Below are positions 24,911 to 37,689 of a stretch of 62,000 bases of DNA, piece after piece. Location of the stretch: NCBI GenBank assembly GCA_905221605.1, contig CAJNDS010002091.1:1280001-1342000 (forward strand), read 5' to 3'. The stretch is from Symbiodinium natans (Eukaryota > Sar > Dinophyceae > Suessiales > Symbiodiniaceae). A model generated the notes under the pieces. That model made no database searches. It worked only from the letters and a program-made list of their open reading frames with translations, and was not told the origin of the DNA. Made by a program: the position numbers and the translations under genes. Positions within the stretch are counted from its first letter, which is position 1. Each line of letters starts with the position of its first letter.

Positions 24911-27900
24911 CAGTAGCAGTAGCAGTAGCAGTACTAGTAGGACTAGTACTAGTACTAGTAGTAGAGTGGCTGCAGCCGAAGGGCTCCTCTCGTTCTGCTC
25001 TCAGCTGCTCCTTGGCTCGCTGGAGCTCCACCTGGGCCTCACGGAGCTCCTCTGCGCTGCAAAGGCTTAGGGAATGAGGGAATTCAGCACCTTAAGGAAT
25101 GCCTTAGTGGGGCTTATGAAGGGTCACAAGGTACCAAGGTTCCCTCGGAACAGGTCCTAGCACAGTAGCAGACACACTTCCAGCATCCTCAAACCTTGCG
25201 CCTTGCAACAGATTCGAAGCCAGGGGTTGGGGTTTAGGGCTTAGGGGTATACCTAGACCATTCTCCTCCTGGAGCTGCAGGTTCTGTCGACCAGCAGCCT
25301 GCACTGTGCCACAGAGACATGGCAGATGGCAAGAAGGATGCAGAGGACATCCAGGGGATCCAAGATCCTGCATTATCCCTGGAAGCTTGGAGATCACCTT
25401 GACAGCATTGACATCTAAGCTGAAGTCTACATTGAAGCAATCAGCTTCAGAAATATTCAATCGTAGATTTCATGTTTTTGGTACATGACAATTTATGATC
25501 CTATTGATGTTGATACATGTGGGCTTTTGCTGACAGTGCTAGACCGTTGCCCGAAGCGAACCGTCTTGACGAAACAACACGTGCTCAACCCCTCGCTAGG
25601 CCGTGGCCCTCTCAGGTTTTTGCCAGAGAGCCACGCCCTGCCTCAGCAGCTGCTTCGTTGCAACGTTGGCTAGCAAGGCGTTCCGCAGCAGCCTTCCGGC
25701 TTCGCCACCCCGCCCCCGCTACCCCGCCCCCGCTCTCACTGAAGATGTCGGAAGCATGTCACAGCCTTTGATGCCATAGCGCGAGCAGCCTCTGCAAAAC
25801 GCGTCATGTAAGGCTCATGTCGAGGCCAACTGCAAAGTTGCCTCCAACTCCTGCTGCAAGCTTACCTCCTTCTCCTGACCGGTTCTGTTGAGAACCTGTC
25901 ATGGAAATGATCGGAACATTCACACAGGCACAGTTTGCCCGTCGCTGCATGATCAGGCCAAGTGACGCAACACGAAAGGTGCCCAGCGCGCCGAGAAAGC
26001 GCACACGCTGCGAGACCAAAATCAATCGGCTCTGAGCTTGCTATGGCGATAGCATACTTACATACACGTCCGCTTAGTAAGTAAGTCATTCTGGACACGG
26101 GGACCCCTGCGGCGAGTCTGCGAGGACGCTTGGGGTCACCAAACTTTCCACGCCGCAGGGCAGACCAGGGGAATGGTTGTTCAATCATGCATGCCCAAAA
26201 CTATGTATCAGTCAAGATTCACTTACTGCTGGTTCGTAGGGAATGGGGGAATAAGGTACCCTATAATCCTATAATATATGATCCCTTCAAGGGTATATGC
26301 AGGCCCTTATTCCCTCATTCCCTGCTAACCAACAGTAAAGGGTTTTGGTGTTCCTGCCTGAGGTCTGGCTTTTCCTTTCAGAGAAGACTCCAAAGTTCAA
26401 GCAGGTCGGGGGGGTGAATCTTCTACAGAGGGACGGTGCCAGTGCGCTTTCGAACTGTGCAGCGGATCCCGAACGAAGTTCTCAAACCCTAGGTATTAGT
26501 TACTGGGCTTGGGAGGCAACAAATTTCCCAAACGGTGTGTCAAGACTAAAGGGGTCCAAGAAATCAGGTTCGCGCACGTCCCCGTCGCGGAACTTGGGTT
26601 GCCAACGCTTGGGGATGCGTGCACGGCGAACCCCTCCCATCCAAAAGCACATCCTTATGCTGCTACCGTTCTGATGAATTTGTTCATGGGTCGTGATCGT
26701 AGCGATCATCCAGGGAGTGCTGTTGGCCAGGAGCGCCCGCACCAATCAAGAAATCTGTGCAGTGGCCGCGCTCGCATCATGCCTGTCTCTTCTGACTTGC
26801 CCACCCCGGGATGATCCTTTGAATGGCAACCACAAATCCACCAACTTCAGTTTGTTTGATGCAGTCCCGTGCGCATTGCTCAGAAGCCTTGTCAGCCCAC
26901 TGAAATGGCTACTCGGCTACTCGTCTCCACCCTCTAGACCCTCCGATCGGGAAACCATGAACACCGATGGCTGACTTCGTCGTGCAAAGCAGCTCAGCAT
27001 CACCCCGTGAGCCTGCAGCTCTGTCTCTCGAGCCCGAGCCTGCGACCACCCAAGCCACGCAAAGGTTATATACAATATACTATAATATATAGGATAGAAT
27101 ATCGAACATCATATTGTATGATACATATAACATCTAACCAGCTGCAACTGCAGGCAGACTTCGCACCTCTTCAAGCTCAGCTTGTGCTGACTCCATTTGC
27201 TGTTGCCCGTCATCGAGTTCTGCCATTTTCCCCTGACACAGAGCGCAAGCTGACTCAAGGTAGGCTGTTAAAGGCTAAACTGGCCCGGAGGAACGCGGTG
27301 GGAGAACGGGAGGATTCTTCTGTGCGAGTTGAAGGGGTCGTCTGGTGATCCTTTCATGTGGAGGAGGTGGCTGGGTTCTCCTGGCTTTCTGCTTTTCGGG
27401 ATGGGGCTAACAGCATCGATTCACTGAGGAGTGGCTCCATGAAGGATCCAGATGTCGAGGCACCTTGTCTCGTTTTGCCGAATTAGATTCTCTAGCAGAC
27501 TCTGGCAATGGTTTTGTTTCCATTACATTGAACTACCGCATCTTAGGAATTGCTCCTTCATGTCGGGGAACACCATTCCGAGCAGGGGCACTGCCGCGTT
27601 CACTTCCAGCCTGCATCTCCACTTCTTTGGCCTCCTTGATTTGGCTCGCCTGGCGCCAGCGATCTGCGGCCTGCATCTCAGCATCACGGACAACGTTCCC
27701 GACTCACTGCTTTACCTCCAGCCCTGCCTTTTTGATGGCCGCCTACAGGGCTTTGCGAAACAGGTGACACGAGCCGGTACAGATCACTATGCCACCACCA
27801 TGTACGCGTGTGCGCCTTCGTGGCCTCAAGCTCAGCGCGAACGTTGCCTTCCAGCTTGGCTGCCTGCTCTCCCCATGCGAGAGCACGCCGTTGGGCTTCC

Positions 27901-27914
27901 GCAGATTGCTCAAC
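23864..27914 (-). CDS. Coiled-coil protein, 15 short phase-matched exons (3' part of gene)
   Basis: Exons 27914-27816, 27742-27716, 27670-27611, 27232-27167, 27039-27004, 25895-25842, 25692-25642, 25298-25259, 25051-24985, 24745-24673, 24609-24486, 24408-24355, 24281-24226, 24173-24117 and 23908-23864 join in phase into 303 stop-free residues. Almost all are Glu/Gln/Lys/Arg/Leu-rich heptad text, for example DRWRQASQIKEAKEVEMQ, LREAQVELQRAKEQLRAER, RESHREKHQEKIQDS and VRHELEEARKQHSESK. Internal donors are 7 GC, 6 GT and 1 GA; most acceptors are AG|G. One exon is only 27 bp. Long coiled coils are usually structural (cytoskeleton, centrosome/flagellar base, tethering). No other domain is visible, so no function is assigned. 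The stop codon was not located; it lies below 23864. Confidence 0.75.
24851..24963. repeat. (GTA)n trinucleotide tract inside an intron
   Basis: About 20 GTA units, then mixed GCA/GTA and CTAGTA units. It lies between coiled-coil exons 25051-24985 and 24745-24673, so it is intronic in that model. Confidence 0.85.
26238..26323. mobile_element. Short palindromic element with 19-bp inverted ends
   Basis: The left end AGGGAATGGGGGAATAAGG (26238-26256) matches the reverse complement of 26305-26323 at 18 of 19 positions. The 48-bp centre is AT-rich and holds a partly symmetrical GGTACC...GGGTAT core. A related but degraded copy lies near 19631-19680. Size and structure suit a MITE or introner-like element. 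It lies in an intron of the coiled-coil gene, between exons 27039-27004 and 25895-25842. No flanking target duplication is obvious. Confidence 0.55.
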
Positions 27915-28705
27915 CTGAGGCGAGATAGCTGCATGATGCTCTGCGTGACGAGGAAGAAAACTAGCGACAGAAAAACCTACTCCGTCGTGGTGCAGCACAA
28001 CCTGCCCGGTGTAAACTCACTGTGATCCAACCGTTGTAGGCCCCCTTCCCTCGCTGCCACGTTCCCAATGCACACCACCACTACACCCACATTTCGTCTT
28101 CTCAATACAATGCCTGACTATGCATGACTTGTTCAGGCGGGGACGGTGGCAACAACAGCGGTGCGAGCCACTGCCACACGCCTTGCGGCAGCCTGCGTTC
28201 TACAAATTGGACGATGGACCAAGGGACCCGAAGGGGGATTGCCAGGTCCCGCCTCAACAGCTGCACGCCCAGCTCGGGCAACAGTCGCAGTGGGAAGGTG
28301 CTCCTTGGCTTCCCTACATATCTGCCGTGAAGTCACGCACCCCACATGAGCTTCGGTGAGCTTTGCATCTTGTGAACGATTTCAACTGGTATACCTTTCT
28401 CGCATCTAGTCAGGTCAGGTCTCCAGAAGCTTGCCTAGATCTGCTGATATCTTTTCGCCTGGGCCAACCAGTGCAAAGCCGAAGAGGTGCTCGTCACTAC
28501 TAGTCCTACAGCAAGCACCAAGCCTTCTTCAATGGTACCTTCGGAGTTATCAAGCCAGTCCTGCAGTCATCTCACTCGAGACATCTAGCGACTGCCACAC
28601 GGAGCAACATCGCCGACTTAGCGTACGTCAGCGGCTCAGACCACGAGACTATTCGCAAGGGAGTTTGGATGGACTACTGCGAAATGAGTCGACGCTATTG
28701 CCATC

Positions 28706-30464
28706 CTGCCTGCCACAACTTCAGGCTTTGAGACAGCTGCTGGTCTGCAAGACGACCGTTGTGCTGCCGCACCTGCTGCTCCTTGACGTAAGGTGTCAAA
28801 AGGGAGGTGCTGGTGACTGCGCAAAGAACCATGCAGATTCAGCATCTACAAGAGACCCTCGGTCCTCACGGGCAAGCGTCTCCTTGAGTTCTTGCCAGTA
28901 CTCCTTGCGCACCTCTTCATCACCTCACAAGGCAGTACTACACCTGCCTTCACATCTTGACGCATCTGCCCTGAGCATTGCTGTGCCCGAGCAAGGATCG
29001 AGCCGACCGCTTGCTGCTCCCATCTGTCTTTCAACCTCGGATCGAAGACCAACCCACTTGACAATAAAGGATTATATAGGACATCTGTTACCTCTAGCCA
29101 TGGTGGTTCGTGTATGAATGCGCATCAGCCACTCAGCTAAGGAGCTCATGGCGCTGGTTTCGGAAGAAAGTTCGAAGGGCTTCGTCTGTCATGGGGAGCT
29201 GTGTGCCATCGGGCAAGGCCTGTCCGGAGGCAGTTGCAACCCCATACAGAATCATCTGGCTTTCTATGCTCTTCGGGGCAAGATGCATCGAAACGGCCCA
29301 CAGGCCCATGCCCAACCGAGCTACTGGTACCAGCAATGGACCTCCATCCCCAAGACTGCAACATAGCCGCGATATTCACCGATGTTGCCACTCCCTCCCA
29401 TCAGCACTGGCGGCAGATCTGCCCGTCCCTTTGCAACCGGGTGCCCACACAATTGTTCAAAATTGATGTATCCTCCTCATATCGTAGACAGTCTGGGTCA
29501 AGGAACTGCACGAACATAATGATACATTCTATGAATATTAACACATGGAGTTTGATCTAGGTAAACCATGCGCCCTCTTTGGCACCCTAAGTTTTAGAAG
29601 GAACATGTTGCAATACATATAGAGACCCGAAAAATGCGATTTTGATCAGTCGACCGTCTGCCATGGTATTCGGGCATGGTGACGTGCGTGTTGTCATAGT
29701 CGCGCATGCACGAGATAAGCTGCACATGCAATATACAACTCCAAACATTCAGCGCCATATGGCCATTGTGGTTAAGCTTTCTGTTACGTAGGCGCGCCTG
29801 CTTGTTAAGTCCCATGAGTCTTTCCCCGTCTTTATCTGACCCCTCGAAAGTGCTAAAACTGGCCATGCAGCCAGAATGGGTTCAGTCTGTCTTGGGTATG
29901 TCCGGCCCCATGTTGGGGAAGGGGTCGGTTTACCCCCTGTTCTCTTTCATCTGCAAGTATTTGCAAGTGGGCCTGCCAGTCTTTTTGTTCTGCTTCGACT
30001 TCATCCTCCCTCACTTGAAGTATCAACAAAGTCTTTACAGATGCCACACACAGCATCGTCTTCATTGTGATTAGCAAACTCGCCAATGGTATTCAACACA
30101 CGTTTTCGAATGAATCAAGTGACTTCATGGCGGCGGGAAATATTGTGGATGTTTATTTTGTGGATTGGGGGATCAGCACGTTCTTGCATCCGCCATGTCG
30201 TGCAAGAAGATACGATCTTGGTTTGCTCCCTCGCCTGGCCAGACTTCAGTTGCTTCAGCTTCTGGGAAGCGATACCCCGAAGTTCGTCAGCAAGGCTGCC
30301 ACAGGTGGTGTGCTGCACCTTGAGTCAGCACTTCTGGGGCCGGAGAAGAGGTGCTCTGTGCAATGCAGAGTGCAGCGTGCTGAGCGTCGATCCGCATCCC
30401 ATGCGCCTTTCACACTCAGCTGCTTTGACTCATTCATCGCCTCGACAAGATGCTGCAACAAAGC
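28706..30464 (-). CDS. Further coiled-coil exons, probably the same gene upstream
   Basis: A linked trio, 29035-28944 (KDRWEQQAVGSILARAQQ), 28923-28865 (EEVRKEYWQELKETLARE, GA donor) and 28781-28706 (QQVRQHNGRLADQQLSQSL, GA donor), fits in phase. Other heptad-rich exons are 30464-30441, 30318-30235 (LADELRGIASQKLKQL), 30032-29934 (REDEVEAEQKDWQAHLQIL) and 29842-29798. A non-coil exon at 29341 to about 29137 (ALPDGTQLPMTDEALRTF) lies among them. Not all phases close, and the stretch 28.0-28.4 kb is ambiguous, so some exons are missing. Same strand and style as the exons at 23.9-27.9 kb. Confidence 0.55.
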
Positions 30465-32509
30465 CTCGGCAACGCGAATCATCGTGAATCACATTGTGTC
30501 ACTTCTGCTGGAAACCCTGTCAATACGCGACCATACGTGACCCGAGCAGCCTTGGCATTTCGCCAAAGGAAAGCTTAAGCTCCACAGTGGCATGCATGGT
30601 TGCCACCTGAGCGCCAGGCCGCGAAGGAGGCGCAGCCAAGCGACTGCCCGCCCACCATCTTGGGATGCCTGTGTGCACAGGATCACAAGCTGCGTGAACC
30701 TACAGGCGGGAGGCACGGACCGGCACGGATGCAACCGAGCAACGAATGGCATATCGCAACGAGTTGCGCCTGCATGGCCTTGTGAGTTGCACCACTAAAA
30801 CGGGATACAGTCAAAATCCCCGTTTCAAAAACGACCTCCACGCCAGCGCGAAACTCGCTGCGAAGCGACCTGAAACTGTCGGGCAGCCACATTGCCCCAA
30901 CCCCCAACCGAAAGACATGAGAATCATCAGGCCCTGAGCACTCAACGAATAAGGCACTTCACTGAGGTTTTGCATGTCATTCTCCGCACCTGCTGGCTGG
31001 ACCAACGTAGTGCAACTCCTGGAAGTTGCAGTTGATCGGCGGAACATCGCTCACTTCTGTCTCCACTGCACTGCAGCTCTCCATTCTCCATTGACTTGCA
31101 ATTCTTTCTCCACAAAGCCACTCACAGGAAGACACAAAGACGTGTATATACGCCAGCCCCGCCATCACAGGGCTTCAGGGTGCATCATTGCATCTCCACT
31201 CTACTGACTGTCTACTGTGCACTGCACTGCCCACTCGGGAGCTGCGAGCGGCTGCGGAAATATGGCACGGTGTGCGCACACTCGCCCATCATCCTATCAT
31301 TCCCCATCTTCAGCATCTGGTACGCCTCTTCTTGCCGTGCTTGCCGTCCCGCACCAGACTGCAATTGTGAGATATCGCGAGCAAGGCCATGTGTGGAAGC
31401 TCCGACTTCTCATGGGCTTCCACAATCGACTCTGACCAACACCCAATGCGTTGACCCCAAAGCAGCCGTTTCTCTGCACACTGCTGATTCATGCTAAGGC
31501 ATGCCACTACGGGCTGCTCCCGATTTACAGGATGCCAGTCTCGAATTACCTAAGCTGTCTATAGTCAACAAGCTCTTCTGGAACTGCCTGAGCTTGTCTG
31601 AAAATCAATGGGCCCTGATCAGCATCTGCACCCATCTCCATCCCTCCCCGTATCAGTGATGCCATAGCTCGCGGCAAAGGCATCAGAAACTAACTTCGGC
31701 ATGAGTTGCTGAGCCGTCCCATGTCTGGCAGACATCACACACATGAAATGGCTTGCCTTTGCAGTGGACAACAAGCATCATCACTACTGGCATGGCGTGG
31801 TTCCAAGCTTGCATCTTGTCCTGTGGTTAAAGAACTGAAGAAGGTTCTGCCGCACCTCAGCCGAAAAGATCGGGAAACCCTTCTCGACCAGAGTTTGAGT
31901 TTTGCTTGAAACCGTAAAAACCCGGCCTCTTTGCCAGCCCCCCGTGCATCGGCAGCATGTAAAGCTTGCTCCAGGTATTCCTCAGAAGGCGAGTCTCGAT
32001 GTGAAAGCATGGTGAAAAATTAACTGCAAGCCCGAGAGGAACACCGTTCCAAAAACATTGACGGCTCGTGGTGAGTTGTTGCTGCTGCTAAGAAACATCA
32101 GCACTCATGGTGTGACCAGCAGCGTCACGCAGTTCCAGCACGAAATCCCTCAGCCTCAGTCTGTTTTCTCCTTGTGAGCGCAGAAGAGCCCGCCTAACTT
32201 ATTCGGGGTCCCGACGCCCACAGCAGAGCTGGTCGACTCACCTCCTCGAAGTGACTAGCGGAAGTGCACAAAAACAAAGCTCTCTCATGGCAAGTGCCAA
32301 AACTCTCCATCCTGGCTCCGTTCCTCCATGTGCTCAGCCTGGGGGTTCAACACAGCGTCTTGCAACTGAAAACTTCATGCCTTCCCACTTGAGCTGTAAG
32401 GCCCAAACAAATCGGCAAACCAGTGCAAGCGAGCTGAACACCTGTAGCACTTGTAGATCTTGCAATTGAACAGCAAGCGTGTCCAGGATTCTCCCTCCGA
32501 TATGCTCCA

Positions 32510-32890
32510 GCAACCTCCGTCGCGCTGCAACCCAGCCGCGCTCTCGTTGAGCGTTCCCTTTGTGTTCAGTACGAGGACAGAGGACAGCAAGGAGCATAAG
32601 GACATCATTTGGGCATCACCTTCAGCCGGAATTGAGCATGACACAGCGCTTTCAATCAGAGCACCACCACTAGAGTCACTGGAGCACCACTTCCAGCCAA
32701 GCAGAGGGCGAGTGCGGTCTGAGTCGGTATTGCCAAATCCTTCACCTCGGTGGTGGCGAACCATGTAATTAACCAGCGCACCTGAGGCAAAGAGGGTCAA
32801 GAAGGGAAGAGCTGGAAGCCCCAGGCAATCCAGATAAGCCAACACTGGAGCATGCTCCTCTTCGGGGTCCTGCTCGCGACTGCAAGCGTC
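32510..32890 (-). CDS. Open coding-like segment of unknown protein
   Basis: The minus strand stays open with protein-like text for about 120 residues: an acidic lead (DPEEEHAPVLAYLDCL), a hydrophobic stretch (LPALPFLTLFASGALVNYM) and a mixed tail. Just below, 32530-32450 reads in another frame as a helical exon (RILDTLAVQLQDLQVLQ) with an AG|G acceptor and GT donor. The segment follows directly on the GT-rich satellite, where open frames arise by chance, so this is tentative. Between 30.5 and 32.4 kb nothing firm is visible. Confidence 0.3.
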
Positions 32891-33030
32891 TGCAACTGAA
32901 TCCGTGTACGCGCGGGCGCGCGGGCGCGCGGGCGTGCGGGCATGAGGGCGGGCGTGCGGGCGGGCGTGCGGGCCGCGGGCGTGCGGGCGGTGCGTGCGGG
33001 AGGGCGCGGCGTCTGCGGGGAGGCGTGGGT

Positions 33031-34230
33031 GGTGTGTGTGTGTGGGTGTGTGGGTGTGTGTGTGTGTGTGGTGTGTGTGTGTGCGTGTTGTGTGTGGGTG
33101 TCTGTGTGTGTGTCTGTGTGTTGTATGTGTGTGTGTCTGTGTGTGTGTCTGTGTCTGTGTCTGTGTCTCTGTGTCTGTGTGTCTGTGTGTCTGTGTGTCT
33201 GTGTGTCTGTGTGTCTGTGTGTCTGTGTGTCTGTGTGTCTGTGTGTCTGTGTGTCTGTGTGTCTGTGTGTCTGTGTGTCTGTGTGTCTGTGTGTCTGTGT
33301 GTCTGTGTGTCTGTGTGTCTGTGTGTCTGTGTGTCTGTGTGTCTGTGTGTCTGTGTGTCTGTGTGTCTGTGTGTCTGTGTGTCTGTGTGTCTGTGTGTCT
33401 GTGTGTCTGTGTGTCTGTGTGTCTGTGTGTCTGTGTGTCTGTGTCTGTGTCTCTGTGTCTCTGTGTCTCTGTGTATCTGTGTCTCTGTGTCTCTGTGTCT
33501 CTGTGTCTCTGTGTGTCTGTGTGTCTGTGTGTCTGTGTGTCTGTGTGTCTGTGTGTCTGTGTGTCTGTGTGTCTGTGTGTCTGTGTGTCTGTGTGTCTGT
33601 GTGTCTGTGTGTCTGTGTGTCTGTGTGTCTGTGTGTCTGTGTGTCTGTGTGTCTGTGTGTCTGTGTGTCTGTGTGTCTGTGTGTCTGTGTGTCTGTGTGT
33701 CTGTGTGTCTGTGTGTCTGTGTGTCTGTGTGTCTGTGTGTCTGTGTGTCTGTGTGTCTGTGTGTCTGTCTGTGTGTCTGTGTGTCTGTGTGTCTGTGTGT
33801 CTGTGTGTCTGTGTGTCTGTGTGTCTGTGTGTCTGTGTGTCTGTGTGTCTGTGTGTCTGTGTGTCTGTGTGTCTGTGTGTCTGTGTGTCTGTGTGTCTGT
33901 GGGTCTGTGGGTCTGTGGGTCTGTGCGTCTGTGCGTCTGTGCGTCTGTGCGTCTGTGCGTCTGTGGGTCTGTGTGTCTGTGTGTCTGTGTGTCTGTGTGT
34001 CTGTGTGTCTGTGTGTCTGTGTGTCTGTGTGTCTGTGTGTCTGTGTGTCTGTGTGTCTGGGTGTCTGTGTGTCTGTGTGTCTGTGTGTCTGTGTGTCTGT
34101 GTGTCTGTGTGTCTGTGTGTCTGTGTGTCTGTGTGTCTGTGTGTCTGTGTGTCTGTGTGTCTGTGTGTCTGTGTGTCTGTGTGTCTGTGTGTCTGTCTGC
34201 GTGCGTGCGTGCGTGGGTGGGTGTGTGTGT
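33031..34230. repeat. 1.2-kb tandem array of an 8-bp GTGTGTCT unit
   Basis: Nearly perfect repeats of GTGTGTCT, with variant blocks GTGTCT/CTCTGT near 33445-33510 and GTGGGTCT/GTGCGTCT near 33900-33970. All frames are open, giving spurious Cys/Val/Ser proteins on plus and Thr/His/Arg/Asp/Gln proteins on minus; these are not genes. Confidence 0.95.
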
Positions 34231-34744
34231 GCGCGCGGGAAGTTGCAGGGCAGACTCCATTCCCCACATGCAGGTGCACTGCGCGGAGTTTTTTCCTGTT
34301 TATGGTTCTTGGAAGAGAGGAGCAGGGAGGCAGCGACAGTTCAACATGTGGTGATGCAGCATCCTGTCTTATTCTTGCAGAGAGATGTGGGGAGAATGAT
34401 GGGTGAAACTGTTGTACTGCACAATACAAAACAACGCCCGAACACAAAGTCATGAAAGCGGCCCACCCTTGCTATCTCCAACAAGCAGCACAACACATCC
34501 ACAGCACACGTCCAATCCCATGGTACGAATACTTGATCTCAATTCCTGTCCCCTAAAAGCCACTACAGGAGAAGTTGCCCTTGCAAATCCCGGGAAAAAC
34601 CCAAAATGCCCTGGAGAACACCCTGTTCGTAAAGAATGTTTGCATCACCCCGCACATCGACGTCATCCTCCTCTCTTACTTGTTGCTGCAGGCAAGCATG
34701 TACAAGATCTGTGGCACCCATATGAACAACAAGTGTGTAAGTAA

Positions 34745-35640
34745 GTGTGTGTGTGTGTGTGTGTGCGTGTGTGTGTTTGGTGTGTGTTTGGTGTGTGTGT
34801 TTGGTGTGTGTGTTTGGTGTGTGTGTTTGGTGTGTGTGTTTGGTGTGTGTGTGTTTGGTGTGTGTGTTTGGTGTGTGTGTGTGTGTTTGGTGTGTGTGTT
34901 TGCTGTGTGTGTTTGCTGTGTGTGTTTGGCGTGTGTGTTTGGTGTGTGCGTTTGGTGTGTGTGTGTTTGGTGTGTGTGTTTGGTGTGTGTGTTTGGTGTG
35001 TGTGTGTTTGGTGTGTGTGTTTGGTGTGTGTGTGTGTGTGTGTTGTGTGTGTGTGTTGTTGTGTGTGTGTGTTTGGTGTGTGTGGTGTTGGTGTGTGTGG
35101 TGTGTTTGGTTTGGTGTGTGTTTGGTGTGTGTGTTTTGTGTGTGTGTGTTTGGTGTGTGTGTTTTGGTGTGTGTGTGGTGTGTGGTGTGTGGTGTTTTGT
35201 GTGTGTTGTGTGTGTTTGGTGTGTGTGTTTGGTGTGTGTGTTTGGTTGTGTGTGTTTGGTGTGGTGTGTTGGGTGTGTGTTTGGTGTTGTTTGTGTGTTT
35301 GGTGTGTGTGTTTGGTGTGTGTGTGTGTGTGTGGTGTGTGTTTGGTGTGTGTGTTTGGTGTGTGTGTGTGTGTGTTGGTGTGTGTGTTTGGTGTGTGTGT
35401 GGTGTGTGGTGTGTGTGTTTGGTGTGTGTGTTTGGTGTGTGTGTTTGGTGTGTGTTTGGTGTGTGTTTGGTGTGTGTTTGGTGTGTGTTTGGTGTGTGTT
35501 TGGTGTGTGTTGGTGTGTGTGTGTGTGGTGTGTGTTTGGTGTGTGTTTGGTGTGTGTTTGGTGTGTGTTTGGTGTGTGTTTGGTGTGTGTTTGGTGTGTG
35601 TGTGTGTGTAGGTGTGGGTAAAGGCATTTGAGGATAGGTG
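34745..35640. repeat. 0.9-kb tandem array of GTGTGTTTG-type units
   Basis: Repeats of about 8-14 bp built on GTGTGTTTGG, with a regular 10-bp phase near 35450-35515. It is separated from the 8-bp array by about 500 bp of ordinary sequence, in which 34590-34690 (minus) reads protein-like but cannot be placed. Nothing supportable was seen from 35.7 to 37.5 kb. Confidence 0.95.
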
Positions 35641-37689
35641 TGTGAGTGTGTGTGTGTGGGCAGGCGGGCGGCATTTGTTGCTTGTGACATTCGCAAGGTG
35701 CAAGCGTGTGTCCTGGTAGCTCCAAAGCCAAATGCCGGCAGTGCAAGCCCGTTTGCCTGAGCCAACCTGTCGGACTCGCTTGCTTAGTTGCCGTGAAGGC
35801 CTAAATCTTCGACGATCAATGGGCAATCTTACCGAGCATGAGCCTTGAACTGAGAGACACCTTGCTGTACACGACCCAAGAGTGTGTTCAGAAGATAGCC
35901 TTAGCTAAACCCTGACATCCCGTCGTCGGTGAGTCGTACTGCTCAGTGTAACACACACATATGCACACATTCCTGAATCTGAATTTCCTTCTCAGTGTCT
36001 CTTCCCGGTGCCGTACATTCCGCAAATCGACACCACAGCGATACCTGGCAGCATCTGCAGATCTGGTGGAGTTGGTCAGGTGTGGCTCCACGCCCCTGCG
36101 GCAAGCTCAAGCTCCCTCGTCATTGAGGCTCCGACGCCTTTCGCCGAAAGCTTCCAGGGCTTGCGCACCCTCGGTGCAGACCTCGTACTGCCACCTTTCG
36201 GATGGTCACAGTTCGTCAGAGACTCTACTGTGCTCAGCACAGTGAGCCGAGTAACATCACGAATGAAAAACTAGCATTCTGCTCCTGCTGCTTCTTGATT
36301 CAGAAAAGCCCAAAACCCATCCCAGAAAGTAAAGAACGTCTCGGGGGCTAATTAGGCAAAAACTGGGCTACGATAATACAACAATCAACCTGGACCCTGG
36401 TAAACGCAACACAATGCTTACTGGACTTGTTGAAGCTGCCGAACACCCGTCACAACGAGCTTTCCTTCCTAAAGCAACATACCTGCACCCTTACACTGCG
36501 GACGCAGTTCTAAAAGCACGGCGGGAAAGTGGGCCCTGGGCCCTCAGCCCTCAGCTGCCTCGGAAACTGCCACGTCAGCCAAGACAAGACAGGACCAGGA
36601 CAATAGACCCCGTGACATCTGAATCCCAGGGAACCCACAACCCGAATGCTCTTGCGGGCAAAAAAACTTCACTATGCATTGAACCTGTCGCCTTCGCGTT
36701 TCAACAAACCGCACGCCATTGCGGACCAAAGTGTTTCACTGTGCGGCGGCGCGCTGAGCCTCGGGGCCCTCGGGGCCCGGGACCTGGTTTGCATTCACAG
36801 ACCCACAACCCGAAGCACGACTTGTGGACGCTACGTGCCTTTCCCCACGAGCAACTTGTTTCGGCACAACACGTGCCTAAGTGTGCCACAATAGAGTAGC
36901 CGCCGCCCGTCAATGATTATTCGATGATTTGTGGGGTTTGTCTGTTGGCAGTGGTCCTGGGGTGCTTTAGCTACTGTGCTGTACTTCCCCTTCCCATTCA
37001 CACCTGCTGCCGGCTCGTTGCACTCGCAGTAGCTGTACTGGCTCTGCCAAAGTTTGGACCTCCAGTGATTAGATTCAGATGCATCTCGCAACGCGCCGCA
37101 GCATCAGCCGTGGGCGTTTCTACATCGCAAGCGCTGGCCCAGCCTGGCACAGATTGAAGATGGTGCTCGCCTGCCAGTAGGACAGCCACGCATTGCAGTG
37201 GGTGGTACTACGCATATCAGTCCAAGTCCAGAAACACTTTGCATTGGTCACCCTTCAAAGCAAAGACGTTCCGAGATGGATCTGCTGTCCATCAATGCAG
37301 ATGGAAGAACAGAGATATGCCAGCTGACAACCCTCCGTCAAGAGAGTGTGTGTGACAGAGATCTCAACCACCATAATATGACAGCGCATTTGCATTGCAC
37401 GGCCTGCCGCAATCCTTAGCGAAGCACCCCCCCTCCTCTGTCGTGCAGGATGTGTGATGGCTGACAGACTTCCTGAGCACCTCACCGTGAAAGCCTGACC
37501 ATGCTTAATTCGGTAAGGCAAGGGGCGAGGCTTTTGCATTTTTTGCAGCGGGCTCTGGATCAAGTCTTTGTCACGCTGGGCTCGGACTCGTTCCTGTCGA
37601 GTCTTCCATCACCGAAACACACAGCGGATAGATCCCTGGATGCGAATAAGGAAATCAGAAAACACGAAGAAGCAGGGTAAGTCCGGCTC

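Noticed and set aside
24798-25077. Val-rich and Thr-rich frames over the GTA tract
   Set aside because: Trinucleotide repeat inside an intron of the coiled-coil model.
30067-30540. A plus-strand frame of 157 codons
   Set aside because: Antisense to heptad-rich minus exons; no motif of its own.
32375-34455. Very long frames (470-690 codons) on both strands
   Set aside because: They are translations of the GTGTGTCT array; every frame is open because the unit lacks stops.
34563-35826. Long Cys/Val and Thr/His-rich frames
   Set aside because: Products of the second GT-rich satellite, same reasoning.
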